64,000 nt of DNA, taken from Halotia wernerae. Its GTDB lineage: Bacteria > Cyanobacteriota > Cyanobacteriia > Cyanobacteriales > Nostocaceae. The notes under the pieces are model-generated. The model was not told the DNA's origin. It ran no database searches and saw nothing but the letters and a program-made list of their open reading frames with translations. The DNA lies in contig JAYGHB010000001.1 of NCBI GenBank assembly GCA_034931985.1, positions 248,001 to 312,000 of the forward strand, in the 5' to 3' direction. The translations under genes and the position numbers were made by a program. Numbering within the stretch: position 1 is the first letter of the stretch; each line of letters begins with the position of its first letter. This document shows, one piece after another, positions 1 through 8,398 of the stretch.

Positions 1-1383
1 GACCGCCTCGATCTTCGCCGCGATTTCGTCGGTCGCTTTGGATGTCTGCCCGGCGAGACTCTTCACCTCCGAAGCCACCACAGCGAAGCCCTTACCAGCG
101 TCGCCGGCGCGCGCCGCTTCGATCGTCGCGTTGAGCGCCAGAAGATTCGTCTGCGACGCGATGTCGTTGATCAGTTTGACCACGTCGCCGATCTGACCGG
201 CGGCATCGACCAAACCTTTGACGATCTCGTCGGTACGTTTCGTTTCCACGACGGCGTCGGCCGCGATCTTGGCGGATTCGCCGACTTGGCGGCCGATTTC
301 GCGGATCGAGGCGAGCATTTGTTCCGACGCGGCGGCGACGGTCGTGAGATTGTCGGAACTGCGCGTGGCGTTGTCGGTGACCGTACCGGCCTGATCGCGC
401 GTGCGCGCGGCGGTGTCGCTCATCGTGCGCGCCGAGTGCTGCATGGCCGCGGCGGCTTCCGAGAGCGATTCCAGAACCCCCGAGACCGTCGCGTTGAGAT
501 CCGCTGTGTGCCGCTCCATCGCCAAGCGCCGCAAATCCTGGACGGCGCGCGCGGCGGCCTCGGCGGCCTCCTGATCGCGCCGCGCCACGGCGTTGCGACG
601 CAAGACCTCGATGGCGCGCGCCATCTCGCCAAGTTCGTCGGCGCGCTCGACGGCGGGAACACTCACGTCCAAGCGGGCGGCGGAAAGTTCCGTGACCGTC
701 CCGATCAGCGCGCCCAGGGGCCGAAGCATGGTCCGGTCGAGCAACCATACGACCGCGATCATGATCGCCGCGATCAACAGCAGCGCGATCGCCCTTTTGA
801 TCGCCTCGACCCGGAACGCGGCCTCCACGTCATCGACATAGATGCCGGTGCCGATGACCCAGCCCCAGGGTTGAAAGGCTTTGACGAAGGATATCTTGGG
901 TTGATCTTCCGACGCGCCGGGCTTGGGCCAGGGGTAATCGTGATACCCGCCGCCCGCGCCGCGGGCGATCCGGGCGAAATCCTGGAACAACGGCAACAAG
1001 CGCTTGTTCTGCGCGGTCGCAAGGTCGATCCCGACGATCGCCTTGACGAACGGATGCATCAGAACCCGCGCATCGTAGTCGTTGACCCAGAAATACTCGC
1101 TGCCCGAGTAGCGCAATTGCTCAAGCGTCGCCAAAGCGCGCTTCTGCGCTTCGTCGCGCGGCAAGGTGCCGCTGGTCTCCAACGAATGGAAATACGCCGC
1201 GATACCCTGCCCAACTTCGGCCAGTTCGCGCGTCTTCTCCTTCCGATCGGCCATGATCCGATCCCTGTCGCCGAAAAGATCGACAACCGCCGCGATGACG
1301 AAGGCCAGCGCGATCGCCGCGAAGGCGGCCAAGGCGCGGCCGCGCAAGCCCATACGACCTTTTGGGGATGTGGCGACTTTCAT
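1..1383 (-). CDS. Methyl-accepting chemotaxis protein, partial (C-terminus beyond window)
   Basis: Transmembrane chemoreceptor that would signal to CheA/CheW. The ATG at 1383-1381 opens a frame of 461 codons that runs off the left edge. Visible in order: a short cytoplasmic start with one hydrophobic helix (about residues 15-35), a periplasmic single-Cache domain with the family words YFWVND and MHP (about 85-115), a second hydrophobic helix (about 190-213), a HAMP-like stretch, and the start of the MCP signalling coiled coil with NLLALNATIEAARAG and GFAVVASEVKSLA. The Cache fold usually binds small organic acids, but the ligand cannot be read from sequence. It is divergent from the cox maturation operon. 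The tip hairpin is present, while the last helix and any CheR/CheB docking tail are missing. Confidence 0.93.
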   Translation of the reverse strand, partial: MKVATSPKGRMGLRGRALAAFAAIALAFVIAAVVDLFGDRDRIMADRKEKTRELAEVGQGIAAYFHSLETSGTLPRDEAQKRALATLEQLRYSGSEYFWVNDYDARVLMHPFVKAIVGIDLATAQNKRLLPLFQDFARIARGAGGGYHDYPWPKPGASEDQPKISFVKAFQPWGWVIGTGIYVDDVEAAFRVEAIKRAIALLLIAAIMIAVVWLLDRTMLRPLGALIGTVTELSAARLDVSVPAVERADELGEMARAIEVLRRNAVARRDQEAAEAAARAVQDLRRLAMERHTADLNATVSGVLESLSEAAAAMQHSARTMSDTAARTRDQAGTVTDNATRSSDNLTTVAAASEQMLASIREIGRQVGESAKIAADAVVETKRTDEIVKGLVDAAGQIGDVVKLINDIASQTNLLALNATIEAARAGDAGKGFAVVASEVKSLAGQTSKATDEIAAKIEAV

Positions 1384-1619
1384 GACGGACTCCGAAGTTT
1401 GAGTGAACCCGCGCCGCAATTTTTCTTTCACCACCATAAGTCCGAATTTATTAAAGCCGGATGAAAGCCGCCGCGCCGCTTGCCGCTCACCGCTCGCGAC
1501 AGCCCGAAAGGACGAATTTCCCTTATGATCAAGGCATAGCGAGGCGAAGCTAAGGCTCTTCCGAATGTGGTGCCGGGCATGCGATGCTGGCGCTCCGAAC
1601 CATCAACGCCCGGGCTCCC

Positions 1620-2519
1620 ATGGAATTGCCGAAAACGGTCGAAGCCACGCTCGACCTGCTCGCCTCGAAGAATTACGTCGCCGACCGCAGCCTCGCGACG
1701 GCGCTGCTGCTGTCGCTCAAACTCGGCCGCCCCTTGTTCCTGGAAGGCGAGCCGGGAACCGGCAAGACCGAGATCGCCAAGGTCCTGGCCGCGAGCCTGG
1801 GCCGCAAGCTGATCCGCCTGCAATGCTATGAAGGCCTGGACGCGGCCGCCGCCGTCTACGAGTGGAACTATCCGCGCCAGATGATGGAAATCCGCCTTGC
1901 CGAAGCGGGCGGCGACAACAAGGCGACGCTGGAAAGCGAAATCTTCTCCGAACGTTTCTTGATCCGCCGCCCGTTGCTGGAAGCGCTCGCCCCCGATCCC
2001 GCCGGCCCGCCGGTGCTGCTGATCGACGAACTCGACCGCGCCGACGAACCCTTCGAAGCCTATCTGCTGGAAGTCCTGTCGGATTGGCAGGTGACGATTC
2101 CGGAGCTGGGCACGGTCAAAGCCCCCGCCCCGCCGCTGACCATCGTCACGTCGAACCGCACGCGGGAAATCCACGACGCGTTGAAGCGCCGCTGCTTCTA
2201 CGCCTGGGTCGATTTCCCCGACGCGGCGCGCGAGTTGCAGATCGTGCGCGCCAAATGCCCCGGCGTGGGCGAGACGCTCTCGCGCCAAGTCGTCGGCTTC
2301 GTGCAGAAGCTGCGCGGCGAAGAGCTGTTCAAACAGCCGGGTGTCGCCGAAACGCTCGACTGGACCAACGCGCTGGTGGCGCTCGATCGTATCGCGCTCG
2401 ATCCCGCGACGATCGACGATACGCTGGGTGCCTTGCTCAAATACCAGGACGATATCGCGCGCATCCGCGGCACGACCGCGATGAAGCTGCTGCAATCGGT
2501 GGAAGAAACGGCCGCATGA
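1620..2519 (+). CDS. coxD: MoxR-type AAA+ ATPase CoxD, molybdenum hydroxylase maturation
   Basis: AAA+ chaperone of the CoxD group; in carbon monoxide dehydrogenase systems CoxD is needed to build the [CuSMoO2] centre. Walker A (GEPGTGKTE, about residues 41-49) and Walker B (LLIDELDRAD) are intact, followed by a sensor-1 like IVTSNRTREIHDALKRRC. The start is taken at 1620 (299 residues, close to CoxD length); an upstream in-frame ATG at 1584 would add 12 residues, and neither has a good Shine-Dalgarno. The stop overlaps coxE by four bases (ATGA), so the two are probably translationally coupled, as AAA+/VWA pairs usually are. It is first in a seven-gene operon. The dedicated substrate enzyme is not adjacent; the best candidate is the CoxMSL-like enzyme at 48.6-52.3 kb. 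Confidence 0.9.
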   Translation: MELPKTVEATLDLLASKNYVADRSLATALLLSLKLGRPLFLEGEPGTGKTEIAKVLAASLGRKLIRLQCYEGLDAAAAVYEWNYPRQMMEIRLAEAGGDNKATLESEIFSERFLIRRPLLEALAPDPAGPPVLLIDELDRADEPFEAYLLEVLSDWQVTIPELGTVKAPAPPLTIVTSNRTREIHDALKRRCFYAWVDFPDAARELQIVRAKCPGVGETLSRQVVGFVQKLRGEELFKQPGVAETLDWTNALVALDRIALDPATIDDTLGALLKYQDDIARIRGTTAMKLLQSVEETAA

Positions 2520-3727
2520 GCGACGGCGAAGGCACGCTGGTCGAGAACATCGTGCGCTTCGCGCGTCTGCTGCGCGCGGCCGGCATTCCCGTCGGCCCGG
2601 GCCGCGCGATCGAAGCCGTGCGCGCCGTCGGTGCTGCGGGTGTGGCCAGCAAATCCGATCTTTATTGGTCGCTGCACGCCACGCTGGTCAATCGCCGCGA
2701 CCAGCGCGACGTGTTCGACCAGGCCTTTCTCATGTTCTGGCGCGATCCCAAACTGCTCGAACGCGCGATGAGCACGCTGCTGCCGCCCTCGCCCGTCGGC
2801 GACGACAAGGGCGATGTCGAGGAGCCGTTGCGCCGCGTGGCCGACGCCTTCAATACCGTCGATCGCGCCCCAAGGCCGGTCGAACAGCGGGAAGACGAGG
2901 AACGTTTCGACGCGGCGATGACGTTCTCCGAACGCGAACTCTTGCAGAAGAAGGATTTCGAGCAGATGTCGGCCGACGAGATCGCGCGCGCGCAACGCGC
3001 GATGGCGCGGCTCGTCTCGCCTTTCCCCATGCGGCGCACGCGCCGCCATCGGCCCGACAAGCGCGGAAGGCGTCTCGACCATCGCGCGACGATCCGCGCG
3101 ATGCTGCGCTCGGGCGGCGATATGGCCACCCTCGCCTTCAAGGCGCCGCGCGTCGAAGAGCCGCCTTTGGTCGTTCTGCTCGATATCTCGGGCTCGATGG
3201 AACGCTACGCGCGCATGCTGCTGCATTTCCTGCATCTGCTGGCGACCGATCGGGCGCGCGTGCAGGTCTTCCTGTTCGGCACGCGTTTGACCAATGTCAC
3301 ACGCGCGATGCGCCAGAAGGACGTCGACAAGGCGTTGTCGAAGATCGCCGAACTGGTCGAGGACTGGTCGGGCGGTACGCGTATCGGCGCTTGCTTGCGC
3401 GAGTTCAATTGGCGCTGGTCGCGGCGCAGTCTGGCGCGTTCGCCCACGGTGCTTCTTGTGACGGATGGACTTGATCGCGAGGCCGGCGACGGTTTGGCCG
3501 TGGAGGCCGAGCGCCTCGCCAAATCCTGCGGGCGCTTGGTTTGGCTCAACCCCCTCTTGCGATACGACCGCTTCGAACCCAAATCCTTGGGGATCCGGGC
3601 GATCCTGCCGTTCGTCGACGAGTTCCGCCCGGTCCATAATCTCGACTCGCTCGAAGCGCTGGTCGCAGCCCTGGGCGAAGCCCCGCGCACGCGGGGGCGT
3701 TACGTTTGGCGAGGGATGGCCGCATGA
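2516..3727 (+). CDS. coxE: VWA-domain protein CoxE
   Basis: CoxE-like protein of 403 residues, the partner of the CoxD ATPase in installing or activating the metal centre of molybdenum hydroxylases. The N-terminal half is helical and charged (about residues 1-215). A von Willebrand A domain follows with a complete MIDAS motif, DISGSM starting at D223, and a later metal-ion ligand region TDGLDREAGDG. The start ATG overlaps the coxD stop (ATGA), and its own stop overlaps the next gene in the same way. The pairing with a MoxR ATPase and downstream XdhC-type and MocA-type genes fits a Mo-hydroxylase maturation operon. The function is inferred from family and context. Confidence 0.9.
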   Translation: MSDGEGTLVENIVRFARLLRAAGIPVGPGRAIEAVRAVGAAGVASKSDLYWSLHATLVNRRDQRDVFDQAFLMFWRDPKLLERAMSTLLPPSPVGDDKGDVEEPLRRVADAFNTVDRAPRPVEQREDEERFDAAMTFSERELLQKKDFEQMSADEIARAQRAMARLVSPFPMRRTRRHRPDKRGRRLDHRATIRAMLRSGGDMATLAFKAPRVEEPPLVVLLDISGSMERYARMLLHFLHLLATDRARVQVFLFGTRLTNVTRAMRQKDVDKALSKIAELVEDWSGGTRIGACLREFNWRWSRRSLARSPTVLLVTDGLDREAGDGLAVEAERLAKSCGRLVWLNPLLRYDRFEPKSLGIRAILPFVDEFRPVHNLDSLEALVAALGEAPRTRGRYVWRGMAA

Positions 3728-4038
3728 CCGAAGACGTACTCGACCAAGCCGAGGCTTGGTGCCGCGAAGGCCGCAACGTGGCGCTCGCCACCGTGGTGAC
3801 GACCTGGGGCTCCTCGCCCCGCCCCGTCGGCTCGCAACTCGCCGTCGATGGCGAGGGCAAGTTCTTGGGCTCCGTTTCCGGCGGCTGCATCGAAGGGGCG
3901 GTCATCAAGGAAGCCCTCGCCGCGATCGGCGACGGCAAGCCCCGCCTGCTCGATTTCGGCGTGACCAACGAGCAAGCCTGGGAAGTCGGCCTGGCCTGCG
4001 GCGGCAAGGTCCAAGTCTTCGTCGAACGGTTGGGCTGA
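3724..4038 (+). CDS. XdhC/CoxI N-terminal domain protein (stand-alone)
   Basis: Small protein of 104 residues that consists only of the XdhC_CoxI domain, with the family motifs ATVVTTWGSSPRPVGSQLAV and SGGCIEGAV. In classical XdhC this domain is fused to a C-terminal Rossmann domain, and the protein binds the molybdenum cofactor and presents it for sulfuration before insertion. Here the two halves are separate genes: this one, and the Rossmann half at 4043. The ATG at 3724 overlaps the coxE stop (ATGA), which favours it over an in-frame ATG at 3706. Such split versions also occur in other cox-type clusters, so it is not necessarily a broken gene. Confidence 0.87.
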   Translation: MTEDVLDQAEAWCREGRNVALATVVTTWGSSPRPVGSQLAVDGEGKFLGSVSGGCIEGAVIKEALAAIGDGKPRLLDFGVTNEQAWEVGLACGGKVQVFVERLG

Positions 4039-4042
4039 CGCC

Positions 4043-4735
4043 ATGGACACCGCCATTCTCGCCGCGCTGCAAACCGCCCGCCGCGCCAAGCGGCCGGTGG
4101 CGCTCGCGACCAATCTGCGCTCGGGCGCGCAGAAGCTGATCTTCAAGGACGGCGCCGAAGGCCCGTTGTGCCTCGACGTCGATATGATCCTCGGCGTGCA
4201 GGACATGCTGACGCGCGACGAGTCCGGCACGCTGCAAACCGGTGCGGGCCCCGTTTTCGTCCAGGTCCATAATCCGCCGCCGCGCTTGATCGTCGTGGGC
4301 GCCGTCCACATCGCCGATCCGTTGGCGCGTATGGGCGCGATGGCGGGCTTCGGCGTCACGCTGATCGATCCGCGCCGCGCCTTCGCGACGTCGCAGCGTT
4401 TCGAAGACTACGCCGTCTCGACCGAATGGCCCGACGACGCGATGGCCGAATTGAAGCCCGATACGCGCAGCGCCATCGTCACGCTCACCCACGATCCGAA
4501 GATCGACGATCCCGCCCTCGACGCCGCGCTGAAATCGCCGGCCTTCTATATCGGCGCGCTGGGTTCGCGAAAAACCCATGCGGCGCGGCTGGCGCGCCTC
4601 AAGGAACTCGGCCACGACGACGCCGCCCTCGCGCGCATTCGCGGGCCCGTCGGGCTCGATATCGGCGCGCTATCGCCCGCCGAAATCGCGGTGTCGATCG
4701 TCGCGCAGATCGTCAAGGCGCGCCGGCAGCCCTGA
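4043..4735 (+). CDS. XdhC family protein, Rossmann (XdhC_C) part
   Basis: XdhC-type protein of 230 residues. The first 75 residues are a degenerate XdhC_CoxI-like stretch (VALATNLRSGAQKLIF). The rest is the C-terminal Rossmann domain, with PPPRLIVVGAVHIADPLARM as the dinucleotide-type loop and the C-terminal family word FYIGALGSRKTHAARLARL followed by GLDIGALSPAEIAVSI. It starts 4 bases after the preceding gene and its stop overlaps the next start (TGATG). Together with the 104-residue protein it would provide a complete XdhC function: binding Moco/MCD and protecting it for delivery to a xanthine dehydrogenase-family apoenzyme. The ATG at 4043 is the first available start. Confidence 0.88.
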   Translation: MDTAILAALQTARRAKRPVALATNLRSGAQKLIFKDGAEGPLCLDVDMILGVQDMLTRDESGTLQTGAGPVFVQVHNPPPRLIVVGAVHIADPLARMGAMAGFGVTLIDPRRAFATSQRFEDYAVSTEWPDDAMAELKPDTRSAIVTLTHDPKIDDPALDAALKSPAFYIGALGSRKTHAARLARLKELGHDDAALARIRGPVGLDIGALSPAEIAVSIVAQIVKARRQP

Positions 4736-6342
4736 TGTTTTTCGGCCCCGTCCCGCCCGCCCAAGCCGAAGGGGCGATCCTCGCCCATGGCGTGCGCGCC
4801 GGATCGGTGTCGCTGCGCAAAGGCCGCAAGCTCAACGCCGCGGATATCGCCGCATTGATCGATGCGAACGTTGCGTCGGTCGTCGTCGCACGGCTCGACG
4901 CGAACGATGTGGCCGAAGACGATGCGGCCCATGCCTTGGCGAAGGCGCTGGCGGGGCCCGGGATCGACGTCGCCGCACCCTTCACCGGCCGCTGCAATCT
5001 GTTCGCCCGCGCGCCGGGCCTCGTGCGCATAGACGCCGCGAAGATCGACGCGATCAACGCGGTGGACGAAGCGATCACGATCGCCACGCTCGCCGACTGC
5101 GCGCCGGCCGACCCGCGCACGATGCTGGCGACGGTGAAGATCATTCCCTTTGCAGCGCCACGCGATGCGCTGGAGAAATGCTTGGCGCTCGCGGGGAACG
5201 CCGTGACCTTCGCCGCCTTTACGCCGAAGCGGGCCGCGCTGATCCAAACGCGCTTGCCCGGCACCAAAGCCTCCGTCCTCGAAAAGACCGAAGACGCGAC
5301 GCGCCAACGTCTCGCCGCGTTGGGTGCCTCGCTGGAAACCGCGCGCATTTGCGATCATGCCGCCGCCGCCATCGCGCAGGAGCTTCTCGCCGTCTCGGGT
5401 TGCGACCCGATCCTTGTCATCGGCGCATCGGCCGTCGTCGACCGGCGCGATGCGATTCCCGCCGCGATCGAAGCGGCGGGCGGAACGGTCGAGCATTTCG
5501 GCATGCCGGTCGATCCCGGCAATCTGTTGCTCGTCGCGCGTTTGGGTTCATCTTCGGTGATCGGTCTGCCGGGCTGTGCGCGCTCGCCCAAGCTCAATGG
5601 TTTCGACTGGGTGCTGCGCCGTCATGCGGCGGGGCAGCCCATCGGGCGCGAAACCATCGCCCGCATGGGCGTGGGCGGCCTGCTCGCCGAAATCCCGCGC
5701 CCCACCCCGCGCGCGGGCGAAGCCCAGTCGCCCAAAGCGCCGAAGATCGCCGCCATCGTGCTCGCCGCCGGCAAGTCCAGTCGCATGGCGCCCGCGAACA
5801 AACTGTTCGTCGAGATCGACGGACAAACGATGCTGTCGCGCGCCGTCGGCGCCGCGAAAGATTCCCAGGCCGCGCACACGATCGTGGTCGTCGGCAACGA
5901 CGCGTCGCGCGCCAAAGCGGCGCTGCCCGCCGATGTCGCCATTGTCGAAAATCCGGACTTCGCCTCGGGCCTCGCCAGTTCCGTGCGCGCGGGTATTGCG
6001 CAAGTGCCCGAGGATTGCGACGGCGCCGTCGTGCTGCTCGGCGATATGCCGTTGGTCACGGCCGCCCATGTCGATCGCCTGATCGCGGCGTTTTCGCCCC
6101 TCGAAGGTCGCGCGATCTGCGTGTCGGCGTTCGACGGCAAGCGCGGCAATCCGGTTTTGTGGGGCCGCGAATTCTTCGCGCAGATCCTCGCCCTCGACGG
6201 CGATCAGGGTGCCCGCATCGTCATGCGCAAACACGAAGACATGCTTTGCGAAGTGCCGATGCCCGACGACGGCGTGCTGGTCGATCTCGACACCGCCGAG
6301 GCGTTGGCGAATTTTCGCGCCATGCGCGAGAAACGCGCATGA
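4735..6342 (+). CDS. Fusion of molybdopterin-binding domain and MocA-type cytidylyltransferase
   Basis: Two-domain protein of 535 residues. The N-terminal two thirds (about 1-335) resemble the molybdopterin-binding MoeA/MogA fold (PFTGRCNLFA, ILVIGASAVVDRRDAIP, GMPVDPGNLLLVA, IGLPGCARSPK). The C-terminal domain (about 340-535) is a MobA-like NTP transferase with the nucleotide motif LAAGKSSRM starting at residue 343 and the metal motif LLGDMPLVT near 435. It probably makes molybdopterin cytosine dinucleotide (MCD), the cofactor form used by the xanthine dehydrogenase/CoxL family. The start overlaps the XdhC stop and its stop overlaps the sufS-like gene. An MCD-making enzyme is of no use to SoxC, which carries the sulfite-oxidase-type cofactor, so it points to a Mo hydroxylase as client. 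Confidence 0.87.
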   Translation: MFFGPVPPAQAEGAILAHGVRAGSVSLRKGRKLNAADIAALIDANVASVVVARLDANDVAEDDAAHALAKALAGPGIDVAAPFTGRCNLFARAPGLVRIDAAKIDAINAVDEAITIATLADCAPADPRTMLATVKIIPFAAPRDALEKCLALAGNAVTFAAFTPKRAALIQTRLPGTKASVLEKTEDATRQRLAALGASLETARICDHAAAAIAQELLAVSGCDPILVIGASAVVDRRDAIPAAIEAAGGTVEHFGMPVDPGNLLLVARLGSSSVIGLPGCARSPKLNGFDWVLRRHAAGQPIGRETIARMGVGGLLAEIPRPTPRAGEAQSPKAPKIAAIVLAAGKSSRMAPANKLFVEIDGQTMLSRAVGAAKDSQAAHTIVVVGNDASRAKAALPADVAIVENPDFASGLASSVRAGIAQVPEDCDGAVVLLGDMPLVTAAHVDRLIAAFSPLEGRAICVSAFDGKRGNPVLWGREFFAQILALDGDQGARIVMRKHEDMLCEVPMPDDGVLVDLDTAEALANFRAMREKRA

Positions 6343-7526
6343 ATCTGCGCCGCAATTTTCCGCTGCTGAACCGGCCGGGCCCGCGCATCGCCTATCTCGA
6401 TAGCGGAGCGACGGCGCAAACGCCGGATATCGTGCTCGACGCCGTGCGCGCCTTCGAGACCAGTGCGCGCGCCAACGTCAAACGCGGCGTGCATCGCTTG
6501 GCCGAAGCGGCGACCGAGGCTTACGCGAAGGCGCGCGCGCAGGTCGCCGCCTATCTCTCGGTCCCGGCCGAGGAGATCGTGTTCACGAGCGGCTGCACGG
6601 CGGCGATCAATCTGGTCGCGCAATCCTTCGGCGCGTTGCTGAAGCCCGGCGACGAGATCGCGGTTTCGGAGCTCGAGCATCATTCCAACATCGTGCCCTG
6701 GCACATGCTGGCGGCGCGCGGCGGCGTGAAGGTGAATTTCCTGCCGGTCGACGGCGAAGGGCGCATTGTCGTTCGAACGCTCTCGCCGCGCACGAAGCTC
6801 GTGGCGCTCGCGCATGTCTCGAACGTCACCGGCGCGGTGCTCGACGTGCCGGCCATCGTGGCGGCGGCCAAGCGCATGGGTGCCCGCGTGCTGCTCGACG
6901 GCGCGCAGCGCACGCCGCACGGGCCGGTCGATATCCCCGCCCTCGGCGTCGATTTCTACGCGTTCAGCGGCCACAAGACCTTCGCGCCGCATGGCGTGGG
7001 CGCGTTGTGGGCGAAGGCGGAACTGCTCGACGCGATGCCGCCTTTCCTGGGCGGCGGCGAGATGATCGCCAACGTCACCACGCAAGGCTTCACGGCGGCC
7101 AAGGCGCCCGCGAAGTTCGAAGCCGGCACGCCGCCGATTTCCGGCGCGATCGGCCTGGGAGCGGCATGCGAATGGCTCGGCACGCTCGACTGGGCCGCGA
7201 TCGCGGCGCACGAGCTGCGCCTGACCGGCCGCTTGCTCGACGGTTTGCGCGCAATCGATGGCGTCACCGTGATCGGGCCGCAGGGCTTGCAAGGCCGCGC
7301 GCCCGTCGTGTCGTTTGACCTCGCCGACGCGCATCCGCACGATATCTGCCAGATCATGGATCGACATGGCGTGGCTTTGCGCGGCGGGCATCATTGCGCC
7401 CAGCCGCTGCACGCGAAATTCGATCTCGCCGGCACGACGCGCGCGTCGCTCGCCCTCTATTGCGAGGACGAAGACATCGATTTGTTTTTCGCCGGGCTTG
7501 CCGAGGCGAAGCACGTGCTGACATGA
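6339..7526 (+). CDS. SufS-type (group II) cysteine desulfurase
   Basis: PLP-dependent cysteine desulfurase of 395 residues that takes sulfur from cysteine as a protein-bound persulfide. The PLP lysine lies in FSGHKTF (K213), the PLP-contacting histidine in ELEHHSNIVPW, and the persulfide cysteine in the group II word RGGHHCAQPLH (C353). It is ATGA-overlapped with the mocA fusion gene and with the sufU-like gene. In this position, at the end of an XdhC/MocA operon and away from any sufBCD genes, it may supply the terminal sulfido ligand of the molybdenum cofactor, or iron-sulfur clusters for the hydroxylase, rather than serve general cluster assembly. That role is inference; the enzyme class is clear. 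Confidence 0.9.
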   Translation: MNLRRNFPLLNRPGPRIAYLDSGATAQTPDIVLDAVRAFETSARANVKRGVHRLAEAATEAYAKARAQVAAYLSVPAEEIVFTSGCTAAINLVAQSFGALLKPGDEIAVSELEHHSNIVPWHMLAARGGVKVNFLPVDGEGRIVVRTLSPRTKLVALAHVSNVTGAVLDVPAIVAAAKRMGARVLLDGAQRTPHGPVDIPALGVDFYAFSGHKTFAPHGVGALWAKAELLDAMPPFLGGGEMIANVTTQGFTAAKAPAKFEAGTPPISGAIGLGAACEWLGTLDWAAIAAHELRLTGRLLDGLRAIDGVTVIGPQGLQGRAPVVSFDLADAHPHDICQIMDRHGVALRGGHHCAQPLHAKFDLAGTTRASLALYCEDEDIDLFFAGLAEAKHVLT

Positions 7527-7927
7527 ACGACGCGCTCTATCACGACGCGCTGATGGCGCTCGCCAAGGACCGCACGCACGCGGCCGCTTTACCGCCGGGC
7601 GCGGGCGTCACGGTCGACAATCCGCTGTGCGGCGACCGCGTGACGCTCGACGGCAGGGTCGAGAACGGCGTCGCGCACGGCATCCGCCACAAAGTGCGCG
7701 GCTGCGCTTTGTGCCAAGCCTCGACGGCGGCTTTGGCGCGCGTGCTCGAGGGCAAACCGGCCGCTTCGGCGCTGGCCGAAGCCCAAGCGGCGGTCGAATC
7801 GGTGCTCGCCGGCGGGTCCGCCCCGGCCCCGTGGGACGCTTTTGCGCCCGTCGCCCGGCACAAAAGCCGGCACGACTGCGTTAAGCTCCCGTTTTCGGCT
7901 GTAAAATCGCTCTTTTCCGGCACTTGA
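7523..7927 (+). CDS. SufU/NifU-like iron-sulfur scaffold or sulfur-transfer protein
   Basis: Protein of 134 residues of the IscU/SufU fold. The three family cysteines are visible: NPLCGDRVTL (first, followed by the conserved Asp), VRGCALCQAS (second, with an extra CxxC spacing), and SRHDCVKLPFSAVKSLF (third, near the C-terminus). Zinc-binding SufU proteins act as sulfurtransferase partners that take the persulfide from SufS, and the gene overlaps the sufS-like gene by ATGA, so the two are expected to work as a pair. It is the last gene of the seven-gene operon; the tRNA-Glu gene follows 45 bases later. I cannot tell from sequence whether it is a zinc sulfurtransferase or a true cluster scaffold. 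Confidence 0.84.
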   Translation: MNDALYHDALMALAKDRTHAAALPPGAGVTVDNPLCGDRVTLDGRVENGVAHGIRHKVRGCALCQASTAALARVLEGKPAASALAEAQAAVESVLAGGSAPAPWDAFAPVARHKSRHDCVKLPFSAVKSLFSGT

Positions 7928-7972
7928 TTTGCGCCGCACAAGCGGGTACACAGGCCCGCTTTCGCGAAGGAT

Positions 7973-8048
7973 GTCCCCTTCGTCTAGAGGCCTAGGACAC
8001 CACCCTTTCACGGTGGTGACAGGGGTTCGAATCCCCTAGGGGACGCCA
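7973..8048 (+). tRNA. tRNA-Glu (anticodon UUC)
   Basis: Cloverleaf with 7-bp acceptor stem GTCCCCT/AGGGGAC (7973-7979 with 8038-8044), discriminator G8045 and encoded CCA (8046-8048). The anticodon stem CCACC/GGTGG (8000-8004, 8012-8016) encloses the loop CTTTCAC with anticodon TTC at 8007-8009. The T arm is AGGGG-TTCGAAT-CCCCT. A T-rich run (CTTTTT and further T tracts) follows directly and may end the transcript. Confidence 0.97.
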
Positions 8049-8398
8049 ACTTTTTCGTTTAGTATTTATTTTTAATATCTATTATTTTTGTTCGTTCTGG
8101 TAATCGAATAAACTTCGCGATGCATTAAGTGAGGTGGCTTCGATTGAGTTTGATCGCCATCGGATCGGACGAGGCATGAGGTCGCCAGCGCCAGCTCGCG
8201 ACAAGAAAATTTGAGAAAGTATGCGCATGCAGCTTGGTGCAGATCAGCGCCGCGATAGCCGCGATAGTGCTAAAGAAGATCTTTCCTTCGACGAAGAGGG
8301 ACGCAATGCGAAGCTGGTCGGTGTGATACGCGCCGATCTTGTTGACCGCGACGACGCCATCGAAGGCGCGTCGCCATTTGGAATTAAATTGTCTGGGC
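8049..8398. other. Non-coding interval after tRNA-Glu, AT-rich, with a possible decayed reading frame
   Basis: The first 60 bases are very AT-rich (T and A tracts) and contrast with the GC-rich surroundings. On the minus strand a stretch of about 93 codons (roughly 8407 to 8124) is open between two stops but has no credible start or ribosome site. Its translation includes FVEGKIFFSTIAAIAALI, which I cannot assign to a family. It could be a remnant of a gene next to a tRNA. No intact gene is supported here. Confidence 0.4.

Noticed and set aside
4578..7526. A 982-codon open frame covering the mocA fusion and sufS-like genes
   Set aside because: Its first two thirds are arginine-rich shadow translation of the mocA fusion in another frame; only the part from 6339 resembles a protein family.
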